The notes: a model not told the origin generated them from the letters alone. Positions 22,171 through 33,791 are shown, numbered from the stretch's first letter. The stretch is 64,000 nucleotides of DNA from Notospermus geniculatus (GCA_002633025.1 NMRB01000797.1:81193-145192); one strand, 5' to 3'. Translations and numbers: made by a program.

Positions 22171-22299
22171 GTGTTGGCCACTGGTGGTAGTGTTGGCCAC
22201 CACCAGGTGGTGCCCAACACCAAGTGTTGGCCACTGGTGGTAATGTTGGTCACCACCAGGTGGTGCCCAACACCAAGTGTTGGCCACTGGTGGTGAATG
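22171..22299. repeat. 53-bp tandem repeat, about 2.4 units
   Basis: Units begin gtgttggccactggtggta at 22171, 22224 and 22277. Each contains caccaccaggtggtg, itself a near-palindrome. Confidence 0.9.
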
Positions 22300-22419
22300 G
22301 AGAGCCAGCCAAATACAGCATTTCTGGCTGATGAAAAGTAACAATACTAGAGTATCACAATACAGACTCAGAGAAGATCAACTGCCTTCACTAATCCTTA
22401 ACAGAGTTGGAGCAAGTCC

Positions 22420-22545
22420 GCTGTGATTTGTGCCACCGGAGTGGTTTTCACAGGCATTGGGATAATGAACATGCCATCTATTGTTAAACCATCGAAGGAT
22501 TATCCAAAACCCTGTGAAAACCGCTCCGGCGCCACAAACCGCAGC
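22420..22545. mobile_element. Foldback MITE
   Basis: The left arm ccgctgtgatttgtgccacc...ttttcacagg and right arm cctgtgaaaacc...accgcagcgg are inverted with a few mismatches over about 38 bp. The spacer is unrelated. Confidence 0.7.
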
Positions 22546-22626
22546 GGAATCCGTTGTACATGTAGTGGAAACAGGCCTTACAAGCACAGCATTGAACGTC
22601 CCCCGTCGCCCCGGGTGCAAGTATTT

Positions 22627-24321
22627 TGAAGATTCCATTCAGTATTAATGGCACAATCACAGTTTATGTGATTCGGCTTTTTGGCCCCCTGGTGGCAAAG
22701 TGGAAAATCAGATTTGGTCGATTCTATGACGCGACACACCGTTGGCCCATGACACATCCCTCCACCAAATATCAACCCAAAATTTTCAGTCGTTCCAAAG
22801 TTACAGAGCGGAAGGGAACTTATGTGGTTTTTACAAAGCGCCCCCTACAGGGCTGAAAAATGAATGTAATTGAAAACCCGCAGAGTATATTATGTACCCT
22901 TGCTAGATGAGCCTACCATAAAAATTTTGTGAAATTCCGTTCAGTATTAAAGGCGTAATCGCAGTTTTTGTGTTTTGGCTTTTGGCCCCCTGGTGGCAAA
23001 GTGGAGAATCGGATTTGGCCGATTCTTTCACGCGACACACCGTTGGCCCATGGTACATCCCCCCATCAAATATCAACCCAAAATTTTCAGTCGTTCAGAA
23101 GTTACAGAGCGGAAGGGAACTTATGTGGTTTTTACAAAGCGCCCCCTACAGGGCTGAAAAATGAATGTAATTGAAAACCCGCAGAGTATATTATGTACCC
23201 TTGCTAGATGAGCCTACCATAAAAATTTTGTGAAATTCCGTTCAGTATTAAAGGCGTAATCGCAGTTTTTGTGTTTTGGCTTTTGGCCCCCTGGTGGCAA
23301 AGTGGAGAATCGGATTTGGCCGATTCTTTCACGCGACACACCGTTGGCCCATGGTACATCCCCCCATCAAATATCAACCCAAAATTTTCAGTCGTTCAGA
23401 AGTTACAGAGCGGAAGGGAACTTATGTGGTTTTTACAAAGCGCCCCCTACAGGGCTGAAAAATGAATGTAATTGAAAACCCGCAGAGTATATTATGTACC
23501 CTTGCTAGATGAGCCTACCATAAAAATTTTGTGAAATTCCGTTCAGTATTAAAGGCGTAATCGCAGTTTTTGTGTTTTGGCTTTTGGCCCCCTGGTGGCA
23601 AAGTGGAGAATCGGATTTGGCCGATTCTTTCACGCGACACACCGTTGGCCCATGGTACATCCCCCCATCAAATATCAACCCAAAATTTTCAGTCGTTCAG
23701 AAGTTACAGAGCGGAAGGGAACTTATGTGGTTTTTACAAAGCGCCCCCTACAGGGCTGAAAAATGAATGTAATTGAAAACCCGCAGAGTATATTATGTAC
23801 CCTTGCTAGATGAGCCTACCATAAAAATTTTGTGAAATTCCGTTCAGTATTAAAGGCGTAATCGCAGTTTTTGTGTTTTGGCTTTTGGCCCCCTGGTGGC
23901 AAAGTGGAGAATCGGATTTGGCCGATTCTTTCACGCGACACACCGTTGGCCCATGGTACATCCCCCCATCAAATATCAACCCAAAATTTTCAGTCGTTCA
24001 GAAGTTACAGAGCGGAAGGGAACTTATGTGGTTTTTACAAAGCGCCCCCTACAGGGCTGAAAAATGAATTAAATTGAAAACCCGTATGATATGTTATGTA
24101 CCCTTGCTAGATGAGCCTACCATAAAAATTTCGTGAAATTCCATTCAGTATTAAAGGCGTAATCGCAGTTTTTGTGTTTTGGCTTTCGGCCCCCTGGTGG
24201 CAAAGTGGAGAATCGGATTTGGCCGATTCTTTCACGCGACACACCTTTGGCCCATGATACATCCCTCCACCAAATATGAATCCAAAATCTTCAGTCGTTC
24301 TTAAGTTATAGAGCGGAAGGG
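22627..24321 (+). repeat. 301-bp tandem array, five-plus units
   Basis: Units start tgaaattccgttcagtatta at 22930, 23231, 23532, 23833 and 24134, with a diverged first unit at 22627. The period is exactly 301 bp among the inner copies, and the units from 22930 to 23832 appear identical in the frames I compared. The outer units are diverged and the last stops at agttatagagcggaagggac. Repeated small frames (60, 64 and 68 codons) reflect the array, not genes. Confidence 0.95.
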
Positions 24322-24327
24322 ACTAGT

Positions 24328-24390
24328 AGCGGCGAGCGGCGAGCGGCGAGCGGCGAGCGGCGAGCGGCGAGCGGCGAGCGGCGAGCGGCA
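24328..24390. repeat. Heptamer repeat (agcggcg)9
   Basis: Eight perfect agcggcg units and one agcggca. It begins seven bases after the 301-bp array ends and looks like its GC-rich tail. Confidence 0.95.
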
Positions 24391-25163
24391 TAGGCGCACG
24401 GACGGCCGGTATTTTCAAGTCCCCCTCCGAGGGCTCCGGGGGACAAAAAGACCCACACACAGGTGGAGAGTAGCGTGTACTGGACTCCATACATCCAGTA
24501 AACGCCCAACCAGTTTATGACGCTGTGTGAGTATTGAAGTAAGTCGAGTCAGTTAAATATGGTTCAGAATTGAACCTACATCCAGAGATATGACCGACAC
24601 CAACATCCCCACTGCACCAGATATATCTGACTCAGATATTTCCACATCTTTTGATCAGAAAAACTTGCTCATTCCTATAATCACAGGGGTCTGGCACTCA
24701 AAAAGATGCAATGATCTACCAGGACCAACAAAGGGTATCGACTGTTTTATAATTACCAGGACAGAGTTCTGACAGTTTTATCAATCGAGCAAGACCAACC
24801 CAGCATGGAATAGATGCATCGCCACGCATCCCTCAGGTCTAATCGTGTGACCATTCGGCCAACAATTGCCCGTTTCTCATCAAGATAACGGCGATATCCA
24901 ATATCTCGTTGTTTGATACTGCCGATAAGAGGCTTTGGAAAACGGCTACTGGGGTTGGATGATGGTCAATTTGGTGATGTGGTTACAGATTATCCTGACC
25001 ATGTTTATTGCTTGTGTTAGAGGAGGAAAGTCAAGGCTGAAATTCACACATAAACAGATGGAGAACAGACCTTACCAACAAAGATGGCGGTCTAACAGCT
25101 CTCACCATATGATGTCAGAAGCATAAATACCATTCAATGGCTGCTGGCATGCTAGCGGGCCAT
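24391..25163. other. No gene or repeat recognised
   Basis: No supportable feature. The SINE-like boxes are absent. Confidence 0.45.
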
Positions 25164-25330
25164 CAGGGGTGTAGCGTGATGTCGCAGTTGGGGGGGGGTC
25201 CGTCGAAATGGGCAAAGCCTATTTCTTGAGCGACAAAGTCGCGAAATGCAAGCACCGAAGGTGCGAAGCCGCAGCGGGGAGGCCTCCCCCGGGAATTTTT
25301 TTCTCTAAAGTGCCGGAAATGTGCGGTTGT
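25164..25330 (+). mobile_element. hAT-like terminal fragment with three micro-hairpins
   Basis: Starts caggggtgtagcgtg, a common hAT-type terminus, then a G run. Perfect short hairpins follow: gcgacaaagtcgc (25230-25242), gcaccgaaggtgc (25252-25264) and ggggaggcctcccc (25276-25289). Successive small hairpins of this kind are known from invertebrate hAT 5' ends. The other terminus is not seen. Confidence 0.6.
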
Positions 25331-25928
25331 TCTGTATGCAGTGTGTGAAATGAAGCACCCGTAGTGGCCAATGTCGGCCAAACAATGAATGAATGACCAG
25401 ACTGAAGAATGTCAAGTCCTACACCTGCTAGTGATGATCGTGACAGAGGACAATTTGCTTGCACATGACAACTTCTGTAAGAAACCTGAGAAAATAAGAT
25501 CTTAACCTTGATTCCAGGGCCATTCAAATCAGACTACCGCCCCGATCGGCGGTAAAAAGATCCTGAAGACAGGCAAGGAGAGAATATGTGTGGGGAAACA
25601 GGAACATCTCAAAGAAATATAGATGAATTCGAAGGAGTAGTGAGTGAGACAAGTCTGACATGAAGATACATCACCAGGATATCAATGGGATGGATGGAGA
25701 CTGTCTGTGAAGCATGGTGACTCCATGTACTCTTCAATAAGACAACAAAGATACTGAGTAGTAACATAGTAATCCAAACAGACAGGTCTATTTCTTTTCA
25801 TTACGATGATGGAATCAGGAAAAATCCTCTGGATAAATTGTTTGCGCTAACTCGTTTCCAATGAAGATATAACTGAAGCCTTGTCCAATGATGCCAGTCC
25901 ATGGAAAGGGCCATCCTCTACACAGCCA
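25331..25928. other. No gene or repeat recognised
   Basis: No supportable feature. Confidence 0.45.
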
Positions 25929-26051
25929 ATGGCTGATATTCATAAAACCTAGCAAATGCTTTTCCTTTAGGTTTTGTAGTACATTTACATTGGACCTCGA
26001 TGTGCAAATCTTAAGTAAAAGCATTTGCTAACTTTTATGAACACCAGCCAT
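25929..26051. mobile_element. MITE with atggctg...ttcataaaa TIR
   Basis: The left atggctgatattcataaaac and the right end (reverse) atggctggtgttcataaaag continue as inverted arms through agcaaatgcttt. A sister copy lies at 60279-60398 with the same interior (ggttttgtagtacatttaca). Confidence 0.8.
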
Positions 26052-26063
26052 TGTATCAGATTT

Positions 26064-26215
26064 TTTATCATCAGCCCCGAAGCCACAGCATTACTGGCCT
26101 TGGTACATGTAAAGTAGCCTACAAAAGATGCCATCTTAAGTTCCTCACTTGGATGGGGTCTTTTACTTGCCCTTGTAAAGACACAAGGTACAAGGCACCA
26201 TGGCTTACTGTCCCG
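26064..26215 (-). mobile_element. SINE-A body
   Basis: From tcatcagccccgaagccaca to gcttactgtccc. Head absent; directly followed by another SINE-A body in the same orientation. Confidence 0.8.
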
Positions 26216-26345
26216 AAGCCAAAGCGAGTGGTGAGTACGGGAGAGGCCATCTCAAGCTACTCTTGTCCTCACTTGGATGGGGTCTTTTACTTGCCCTTAA
26301 AAAGGCACAAGGTGCAAGGCACCACAGCTTACTGTCCCATGCTAC
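26216..26345 (-). mobile_element. SINE-A body, tandem with the previous one
   Basis: Begins again at gaagccaaagcgagtggtga and runs to ctgtcccatgc. The head is missing, so the pair may be a dimer or a local duplication. Confidence 0.75.
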
Positions 26346-26547
26346 GGATCGCCACAGCCATCAATCAAACAGATATCTTCAGTTTTACAACGGTGATGAA
26401 AATCCAACATATGACATATTGATAACTGGTTAATATATCATTCCAACATGATAGCTAAGGTCATAAAAGACGTCAGCTCAATGTTCCTTCAAGCAATACA
26501 CCACTGTCCATGCCATAAATGGTGAAGACCATAGCTGCTGTCATTAC

Positions 26548-26718
26548 TTTCTTCATCCGTTGCATGGGACAGTAAGCCATGGTGCCCTGTACGTTGTTCC
26601 CATGCAACGGCAAGTAAAAAGACCCCATCCAAGTGAGGAACATGAGTAACTTGAAATGGCCTCTTCGGTACTCACCAGGGCCAATAATGCTATGGCTTTG
26701 GCCCTGACGGAAAAATCT
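26548..26718 (+). mobile_element. SINE-A body
   Basis: From cttcatccgttgcatgggac to ggccctgacggaaaaatc, opposite in orientation to the two bodies just upstream. Head absent. Confidence 0.8.
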
Positions 26719-26728
26719 ACCAGTAATA

Positions 26729-26903
26729 CAGTGGAACTTCCCTTAGCGGACACATCTGCCAGGACACCTCTATAATCAGGACAGCGATTTTCAGTCCCAA
26801 ACTGGTCATTTCTATTCATTTCGACCTGTATAATCAGGACACCTCTCAATTAAGGACAGCATTTGTCAGTCCGACAGGTGTCCTTAATAGAGAGGTTCCA
26901 CTG
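26729..26903. mobile_element. pogo/Tigger-like MITE, 175 bp
   Basis: The ends cagtggaacttc and gaggttccactg are flanked by TA on each side. Interior words tcaattaaggaca and cttaatagagaggt are inverted versions of each other. CAGTGGAACCTC termini with TA duplication fit pogo/Tigger elements. A second copy is at 43302-43480 in the opposite orientation. Confidence 0.8.
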
Positions 26904-26905
26904 TA

Positions 26906-27287
26906 CTACTTCCTCTGATCAACAGTGTTACATCTTTATACAACATCCGAGTTTTAGAGGGTCGCTAAAAATTAAACTTGTCTTGCCATACACAGCCTTT
27001 TATTATATTGGTTTTAATCAAAAGAGCTCTTTATGATTCATATTTACTGTGCTGAAGTGTTAAAACTTAAGATATTCTCAGCACGCCCTGAAGCATTTAT
27101 CAAGCCAAAACGCGACTAATTTTCCCTGCATGCCAATCAAATGTAAAATATACACCGAGATAACAAACAGTTAGGTCACGTTCCAATCTAGCGGATTACG
27201 ACTGAACAAATCACACTTTTCACGATAAATTAATCGATAAAAAAAGCAAAGATGCTCGGTAAAGAATTCTGAAGGATGGAATTCATA
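26906..27287. other. No gene or repeat recognised
   Basis: AT-rich sequence without supportable features. Confidence 0.45.
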
Positions 27288-27507
27288 GGGTAAGATGACG
27301 GTTGTGATAGGGTAAGATGGTGGTTGTGATAGGGTAAGATGGTGGTTGTGATAGGGTAAGATGGCGGTTGTGATAGGGTAAGATGACGGTTGTGATAGGG
27401 TAAGATGAGGGTTGTGATAGGGTAAGATGAGGGTTGTGATAGGGTAAGATGGCGGTTGTGATAGGGTAAGATGACGGTTGTGATAGGGTAAGATGGCGGT
27501 TGTGATA
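27288..27507. repeat. 22-bp minisatellite, 10 units
   Basis: Ten units of gggtaagatgncggttgtga plus ta, with variation at one or two positions only. The complementary strand is open as a repeating peptide because 22 bp shifts frame and closes every 66 bp. The repeats are contiguous with no spacers. Confidence 0.95.
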
Positions 27508-29039
27508 GTTTGCAGAGTTAAAAATAATGCTCCAGTTGCTGACTTTATTCAATTTCTTGGATTAGATTGATTTCACCGACCAAAAGTGTTACATCTGTAG
27601 CAGACAATATGTTACATCTGCACTAAACAATCCACTGTATGGTACTTGTGTTGCGATTTGTTAAATCTCCCAGACATCGTCTGAGGGATGTGCACGGAAA
27701 AATGGACTTAGAAATTTTCAGCAAAATGAATACAAAGAGAAACAGACACGTGAAAAAGGGGCCTACGGCAAGGATTGAACACGGCGCCCGGACGTCGGAC
27801 GGCCACACGCTCTACAAGCAGAGACAGACAATACCAGGTCATGCTTGTGACATGCAAAGGTATTCCTATCCAAGATGAATTGCATGGGAGGGGACATTTT
27901 ACACTTGGGCATATTGGGAGCATTAATTGACAAATTTTCATATAGATGGCAGCACTTCAACTGTTGTATTCGGTAAACTAACTTGCTGCCACAGGAAAAG
28001 GTTAATCAATGAAGGGTTAAAATCCACCCTATCACAGCAAGAAATGATTCAGTCCAATCAATACAGGAATAAAGAAATGTACAATCGGCATTGTGTCAAT
28101 TTCTTTTCAGATTTGGCTGTCAGTCAAAATAGGGCACTGATACCTCTGACCTTGAGTTTGTGGCGAGACCACCCGAGTTGTATCGATCACTTTATCGCAT
28201 CACTTCCAACCAGAAACCATTTATTATACAATCATTGAAAACGGATCAGCGTCCAGCATCTAGTTTCCATTCAATGCCTTCAGACGATGTAAATATAGCC
28301 CAATCTCCAGATTGCGGTGGATGAAAAAGTTGCAGTAACAGAAAAACTATCGGTCATCGGGGGAGATCGTCTAATCTCGGCCAAAGAATATTCAAGTCAT
28401 AATCATGTAGCATTGATTTTGCGGCAGGGCGTCCACTGGGATTGGTCACTTTTGTCGATTCTATTGACGGCAAAAATACACGGCGATATTTCCCTTCTGG
28501 GTTCCTTGAACCCCCCTTGGGGGTGTATGAAGTGTTCCAAGATTGTGTGACCCTCTCGTCTTTGTTGAGAGCCCTAAGGGACGCGGTGAAGTCAGTAGAT
28601 ATTGCGAAACTTACTTCCCGATTCCTTCTGGCGAACTAATGAGTCATGGCCGCGGCTGCCGCTGCGACTCTGGCACATGGCCATTGGTCAATATTTATAG
28701 CGTGTGCCGAACTTGTCATACACGACTGCCGGCCTTATTATACAAGGCTGACATTAGGCATGCATCATTTGCTGGTATTAAGGGAATTGGCTGAAGGGTA
28801 GTAGCCCTTTTAGCCGTGATACAGGCCATCAGGGTTAATTAGGATTGGACCCTTGTTTCGGAAAGGCGGCATGAATATGTCATGATGACAAGCCAACTGA
28901 ACGTGAAACGCACAAGAAAGCTGCATTCTTTGACGAATATGTCCACTAATTGGCCAAATAAGAACTACTAATGATTTCTTGTGGCTCAGGGTCACATTTC
29001 TTGAAAAGATTTTCGGACCCAGTACCCACGCCATCTCTG
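27508..29039. other. No gene supported
   Basis: Frames of about 60-103 codons occur but none has recognisable motifs. A tRNA-like stretch at 27760-27830 (minus strand tagagcgtgtggccg, then gtgttcaatcc) may be a very old SINE head. Confidence 0.4.
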
Positions 29040-29133
29040 CCAAGGGCAGATCCAGAATTTGGGAAAAGAGGGCGCCCTGCGCTGGGAACAGTGAAATTTG
29101 CACCAAATTCCAGAATTTCACGGTCAGTTTACA
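29040..29133 (+). mobile_element. Fragment of hAT-like ggatcca repeat
   Basis: Contains gggcagatccagaatttggg and caaattccagaatttcacgg, matching 34900-35000 and 31873-32010. It is cut off by the neighbouring element at 29139. Confidence 0.65.
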
Positions 29134-29138
29134 GAGTA

Positions 29139-29374
29139 CAGTACAGGTCACAATTGACATCCCTAAATTCGTGTATAAATGCCTGCGTGTAACTTATGGG
29201 CCATGTAACGTGTAAGTTACGTGTAACTCAGGGTATTGTATCTGCTTAACCTGCGCCTTTTGCGTAAGAACGTACGCTTGACTTACCTGGTGAGTTACGC
29301 AACCAAGACATAAGTTATGCGTAACGTTGACGCATAACACCAAGCCGTAGGGATGTCACTTGTGACCTGTACTG
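29139..29374. mobile_element. MITE-2 relative, 236 bp
   Basis: Left cagtacaggtcacaattgac and right (reverse) cagtacaggtcacaagtgac are inverted and flanked by TA. The interior has paired cgtaactt/aagttacg words. Confidence 0.85.
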
Positions 29375-29376
29375 TA

Positions 29377-29963
29377 ATATTTTCTATAAGAACTATGAAA
29401 GTCATTTCCTTCCACTGGAATTCAAAGTCGTTGACAGCAACTGCCTTAGACTTTCAAGGGCCTCAGGCCCCAAAGCAATTATTTCACTGTACGACTTGAA
29501 ATCTCATCACGACATCAACTATTCAACAAAGGGCCACATCTGAAGCCAAACAGTTCTCACCCAAGCGACGCAAAATCTTCTGATTAATATTTCAAACTTC
29601 CTCATCTCTTCCATGTTTGCCAGTGTCTTTCTACAGCTTCCTGCAAATCACCATCTTCTCAAGTTTCACCCCGACATGTTTTTCACAACCTTGAACGCGA
29701 ATCACGGCTGCTTAGGTCCCTATTTACGAAAATCATCATTATGTCATCCAGATTAGCATCACGCATGTTTTCTTCAATTTGCTCGGAGTCAAATGGTGTG
29801 ATTTTGGTTTTTATGCGAGGAAAAATGAATCTTCAATTACGTTCAGTGATTAGCGAGTCTTTTTTGCACAGTATTGATTACTTTAACCCTTATTTTGAAA
29901 GCAATTTTCCCTTCAATTTGGAAGACATGGGCTGTACTTCCACCTATTAAATCCCCATGTTTT
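29377..29963. other. No gene or repeat recognised
   Basis: No supportable feature. Confidence 0.45.
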
Positions 29964-30075
29964 TTGCATTTCCACCTTTGAATTGCCGTGTTTAAACAGA
30001 TCGTGTCTAGCCCCATCGAGCTCCATGGGGCTAATTTAAACACGAGGCTTTGATACATGTACATGTAGGTGGAAG
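29964..30075. mobile_element. Small foldback with ccgtgtttaaac arms
   Basis: ttccaccttt...gccgtgtttaaac is mirrored by atttaaacacgaggc...aggtggaa. The centre tagccccatcgagctccatg, then gggcta, is also a hairpin. Confidence 0.6.
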
Positions 30076-30103
30076 CAGAATAGACATGACAATCCCTAGT
30101 TTT

Positions 30104-30194
30104 TAGACCCGGCGACAGATGGCGTGGTAGATTTCCCGACAGGAATTAATACAGGAAATCTCCTGCCAACAGCGGCATCTGTTGCCGGGGTCTA
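30104..30194. mobile_element. 91-bp hairpin MITE
   Basis: The ends tagacccggcgacagatg and catctgttgccggggtcta pair with one or two mismatches. The right end joins an ACACTGG-array fragment (30195-30256: actggaatgacaccaaactg) homologous to 5650-5735. Confidence 0.75.
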
Positions 30195-30256
30195 CTGGAA
30201 TGACACCAAACTGGTACTGGCACATAGCACCAAAATAACACTGGGAAGACACTGAG
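30195..30256 (+). repeat. Fragment of ACACTGG array
   Basis: Matches 5658-5735 almost base for base, including ggcacatagcaccaaaa and ataacactggaagacac-like words. It shows that the array family is dispersed. Confidence 0.7.
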
Positions 30257-30525
30257 GGTATGGTGAAATGCATTTCTCTCCGGAATACCATGAGCTCCAT
30301 GGTGACCTTGGCAATTAACCCAAGCTCGATTACTTCATTTTGACACTTCCCCCCCCCCCCTCCCCGACAGTCTTGTAGTCTTGTGCAACCTGCTGTAGTG
30401 TCCGAGTTCTGAGAACGTCTCCCGAGATCAACTCGAAGTGAGAGTGGCAAGTCAGGCTGCTGTGCAACCTCTCTAATTTCATGGCAGCAGACTGAAATCA
30501 CGACTGCGTGATCTTATACGGACCT

Positions 30526-30722
30526 ACAGGCAGCCTCCTCATTGGCATTTTGATATGCTCATAACACCGATCGTTGGCATGAGAATCTCTGATATGTATT
30601 GCAAGTAAAATACACTGAACATCAACATTTGAGCAAAAATCTGTAAGTTGTCAGTTGCTAGCGCCATCTGTGATGAAGTGACGCATGATGTGAGCCAGAT
30701 AGCTACCCCCATAAGGTCCCTT
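30526..30722 (+). mobile_element. R1 repeat, long copy
   Basis: From cggacctacaggcagcctcc to ccccataaggtcccttg. It matches 63521-63730 end to end; the TTAA flanks are eroded here. Confidence 0.75.
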
Positions 30723-31491
30723 GAACATCATGTTACTCATTCCAAAAGTTAGTGCCATCAGCCCCACTCTTGTCTCTGCATCTGTTCGTTGTCTGCAACG
30801 TAACTCAACACCAAAAATGTGGAGAAATGACAAGCTTAATAGGTGAATCTGATAAACCATTGTCCATACAGATTTCCTTTAATAGTCCCCTTTATCTCAT
30901 AATGCCTAATAGGATATAGAAATCAGGAAATTTAATCATTAGGTTCTGCAGCTCGGAGAATCACGGTCATCTTCTTTTCCACAACAAAGACAACCACGCA
31001 TTCCATTTTTAAGTAGAATTCCAAAGAAATTTGGTTACCTTGCTTCCATTATGCAACTTTTTGACAAAACATTGACTCACGGCCTATTGTTTCTTTCCTT
31101 TTCATCTTCTTACCCGTTTCCTTAACTTCTCGCCACCGGAATTCCCAAATCACCAACGGACTTTCAAGTCGAGAAGGAAGAGATAGACTAATCATGTTTT
31201 TATTAGTGAAGGTTTCTTTGTATGGTGATGAAACGTAGAGTTGCCATAGTCACCAGATGCGATGAACAAGAAGGTGGACTAATGTATCATACAGTTCTTC
31301 AGAACTCGATGATTACATTGCATGTCAACTATGCTCAGACGACCCTCGGGTCATATTGGTCTTGTTCTCTGGTTTGTCTGAACCCCTACTCTCTTTCTAA
31401 TTTCACACCGTATAAGACAGGCACTGCCAGGCCCATCTGAACCTTGACATACAGTAGAACTGCGTTGTAACACTGACCAGTATAAGGACTT
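30723..31491. other. No gene or repeat recognised
   Basis: No supportable feature. Confidence 0.45.
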
Positions 31492-31863
31492 ACAGGTGGA
31501 CATTGCGACTTGAAGCAACTCGATGGATCCGTCGACGGATCCGTCGCAGATCAAACAACCACCACACGCAAGATGACATTTCAGCGATTGAGAGGAACTC
31601 AGAGCAACTGGCAGTTCCTTGAACAGCAAGCTCATGTCGACAGCGCGTCTTCCATGCCCTCGGTCCATTCCAACAACCAGTTGTCGAAACGTAGAACATG
31701 GGCAACTCGAAGCAACTTGTGGCAACTAGCAGACCAGCCAGTTGCTCGGAGACACAAGCGTGCTCAGGTCAACAAAATCGGCAACTGATCAGTCACTCCG
31801 AGTTGCTTCCATCGCCAGAAAGCTAGTTGCTGTGAGTTGCTTCAAGATGCAATGATGACCTGT
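31492..31863. mobile_element. Foldback built on gcaactc/agttgc words
   Basis: The ends acaggtggacattgcgactt and (reverse) acaggtcatcattgcatctt continue into ttgaagcaactc. The interior carries repeated gcaact and agttgc words. A sister element lies inverted at 56280-56762, sharing gatcaaacaaccaccac. Confidence 0.75.
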
Positions 31864-31872
31864 AAGCTGCTC

Positions 31873-32010
31873 AGGGACGGATCCAGGATTTCGGGAAAGA
31901 GGGGGCGCAATGTGCTAGAATCATTGAAATCTGCCGTGAATTTCAATGATTTGCCCCAAATTTCAGAACTTCGGGGTCGATTTTATAGATTTGCTGGCCG
32001 AAAGGTGGGC
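31873..32010 (+). mobile_element. Fragment of hAT-like ggatcca repeat
   Basis: gacggatccaggatttcggg through ggggtcgattttatagattt; the same family as 29040, 34900 and 60084. The right terminus is not seen. Confidence 0.6.
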
Positions 32011-32547
32011 ATGTGCCAGGTACGCCTTGGATCAGTGCCTGAAACACGTAGTCATGAACAATAGATACTGAAGTTGAAACCGATTTTTGCCAAATCATGC
32101 GCAATTCTACCAGCCATGGCCATTATAATCTATCAAGACTTGATTTTTACCCAACCAACCATGTGGAAACCTGCACTAAAGATTGCCTGACACGTTGATG
32201 AACATCCCCGTTGAAAGTTAACATCAGATCTGACACTTAAACTTCCATTGGAAACAGGTGAAATATCAGTGACGCTTAGTCGCATGTCACCCGAGGGAAC
32301 GGCAGTCGCAGGCATACGCAGGTGACATTAGCAAAATGTGATTCCCTAATTTCTATTTTGGGATGGAAATTTTGCATGCTGGTCCTGTGTCACGTCAAGG
32401 AGACGACTTAGTTAATTTTATCAATCTAACCATGGATCGAGTCAGAAGAATTCTGCAATTAGCTTCCGGAATCCACCCTCACGGAATGGGGAAAAACTTT
32501 CTCAATGTCATTCTGCAGGCACATTGGCAGTCAGGTATTTTGTATTA
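32011..32547. other. No gene or repeat recognised
   Basis: No supportable feature. Confidence 0.45.
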
Positions 32548-32813
32548 GATTTTTTCCGTCAGGGCCGAAGTCATAGCATTATTGGCCATGATGAGTATGG
32601 AAGAAGCCATCTCAAGCTACTCATGTTCCTCACTTGGATTGGGTCTTTTACTTGCCCTTGTAAAGGCACAAGGTAAGGCACTATGCTTACTGTCCCATGC
32701 AACGGATGTGAAGAGCCAGGAATAAAATCCCATATGGCCTGGGCTGGATTCGAACCCGGGACCTGCTGCTTGCTGAGTGGATGTGATAACCACTAGGCTA
32801 TCAGGGATCCCAG
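32548..32813 (-). mobile_element. SINE-A, full length
   Basis: Both boxes are intact on the minus strand: tgatagcctagtggttatca and caggtcccgggttcgaatcc. The middle has a small deletion (aaggtaaggcactatgc on the plus strand). Confidence 0.9.
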
Positions 32814-33791
32814 AGACATGCATTCAGCAATGGCATGTTCACCAGACTAACACTACACCTTGCAATTTTTTTTTCATCAAAGAAACACATTCACCACAGA
32901 CCTTTGCAATCTGCGCATGGTGCAATCGGGTAATCGACCAATCACATTCCTTCGATAGTTCATCTGACACCGATTCCTCCGGCACTGATATTCTATATCG
33001 CTGAGCTACCCAAGACGCGCTGGCTTTTTATTTATTATTGACACAGCTAGTAGAAAATAATCAGGAACCATCACGGAAACCACAGGGTGTTTTGTTTCAG
33101 TGTATCGCTTGTCGTAGGTGGGCGTAAATAACGATGTATAAGGTGTGACTCCAGCAGTTTGCAAAATAGCACTTTACCCAGCTGCTGATAGAATATGCCG
33201 CTTTACAGGAGAAATTTACAGAAATTTACTTCAAAACCTTGTGGAGCCAGCTGATCTTCTCATACAACTCCAGACAGCTTCGACCGACCATTGTGACCAT
33301 CAGAATACCCGGGTGATGAATTGTGATACAAATTACTATGGCAAGTAACAAGTGAACTAGATTAATCCGGTAACACTGTAGTCATTTCGAGAGCTAGAGT
33401 GACTAAATTGATGATAGAAAACAACTGATTATCAATGTGTTATTTGATTTCTGATGGTTGTATACCTCTAAGCTAGTACTACACCAGATAATGGCCTGTC
33501 AGATTGGCTCAGCATTCACATTCAACATGTCAGGTTGTGGACATTTTGGATATTCACAACAAACAGCCAATGCGGACACCAATCCCAACGTTTGATGCCA
33601 CAAAGAGCACTGAATGAAAGTATATATATTTGCATTGGTGTTTTGGGAGCTTTGCGAAAACACTATCGAGCAATGTCTTTCTGATCATTAAATATTAGTA
33701 TATTAAGAAGATCATAAACAATTGCGACTGACACCTTCTTGCAACTTTGCCTCATTGAACAAGGTGACCTCTTGTTCAGACAGCTTTTCAG
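32814..33791. other. No gene or repeat recognised
   Basis: No supportable feature ahead of the possible exon at 33792. Confidence 0.45.

Noticed and set aside
22968-24077. Repeated identical 60-68-codon frames as a gene family
   Set aside because: They overlap in several frames of a 301-bp tandem repeat and have no domain; identity follows from the DNA repeat.
27288-27507. Regular 22-bp repeats as a CRISPR array
   Set aside because: Units are contiguous with no unique spacers, there are no cas genes and the context is an animal genome.
27283-27552. Repeat protein with a YHNRHLTLSQP-like unit
   Set aside because: It is the complementary reading of the minisatellite; frame closes only because three units equal 66 bp.
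27760-27830. tRNA-like stretch on the minus strand
   Set aside because: Weak B box, no second copy recognised in the window and no cloverleaf.
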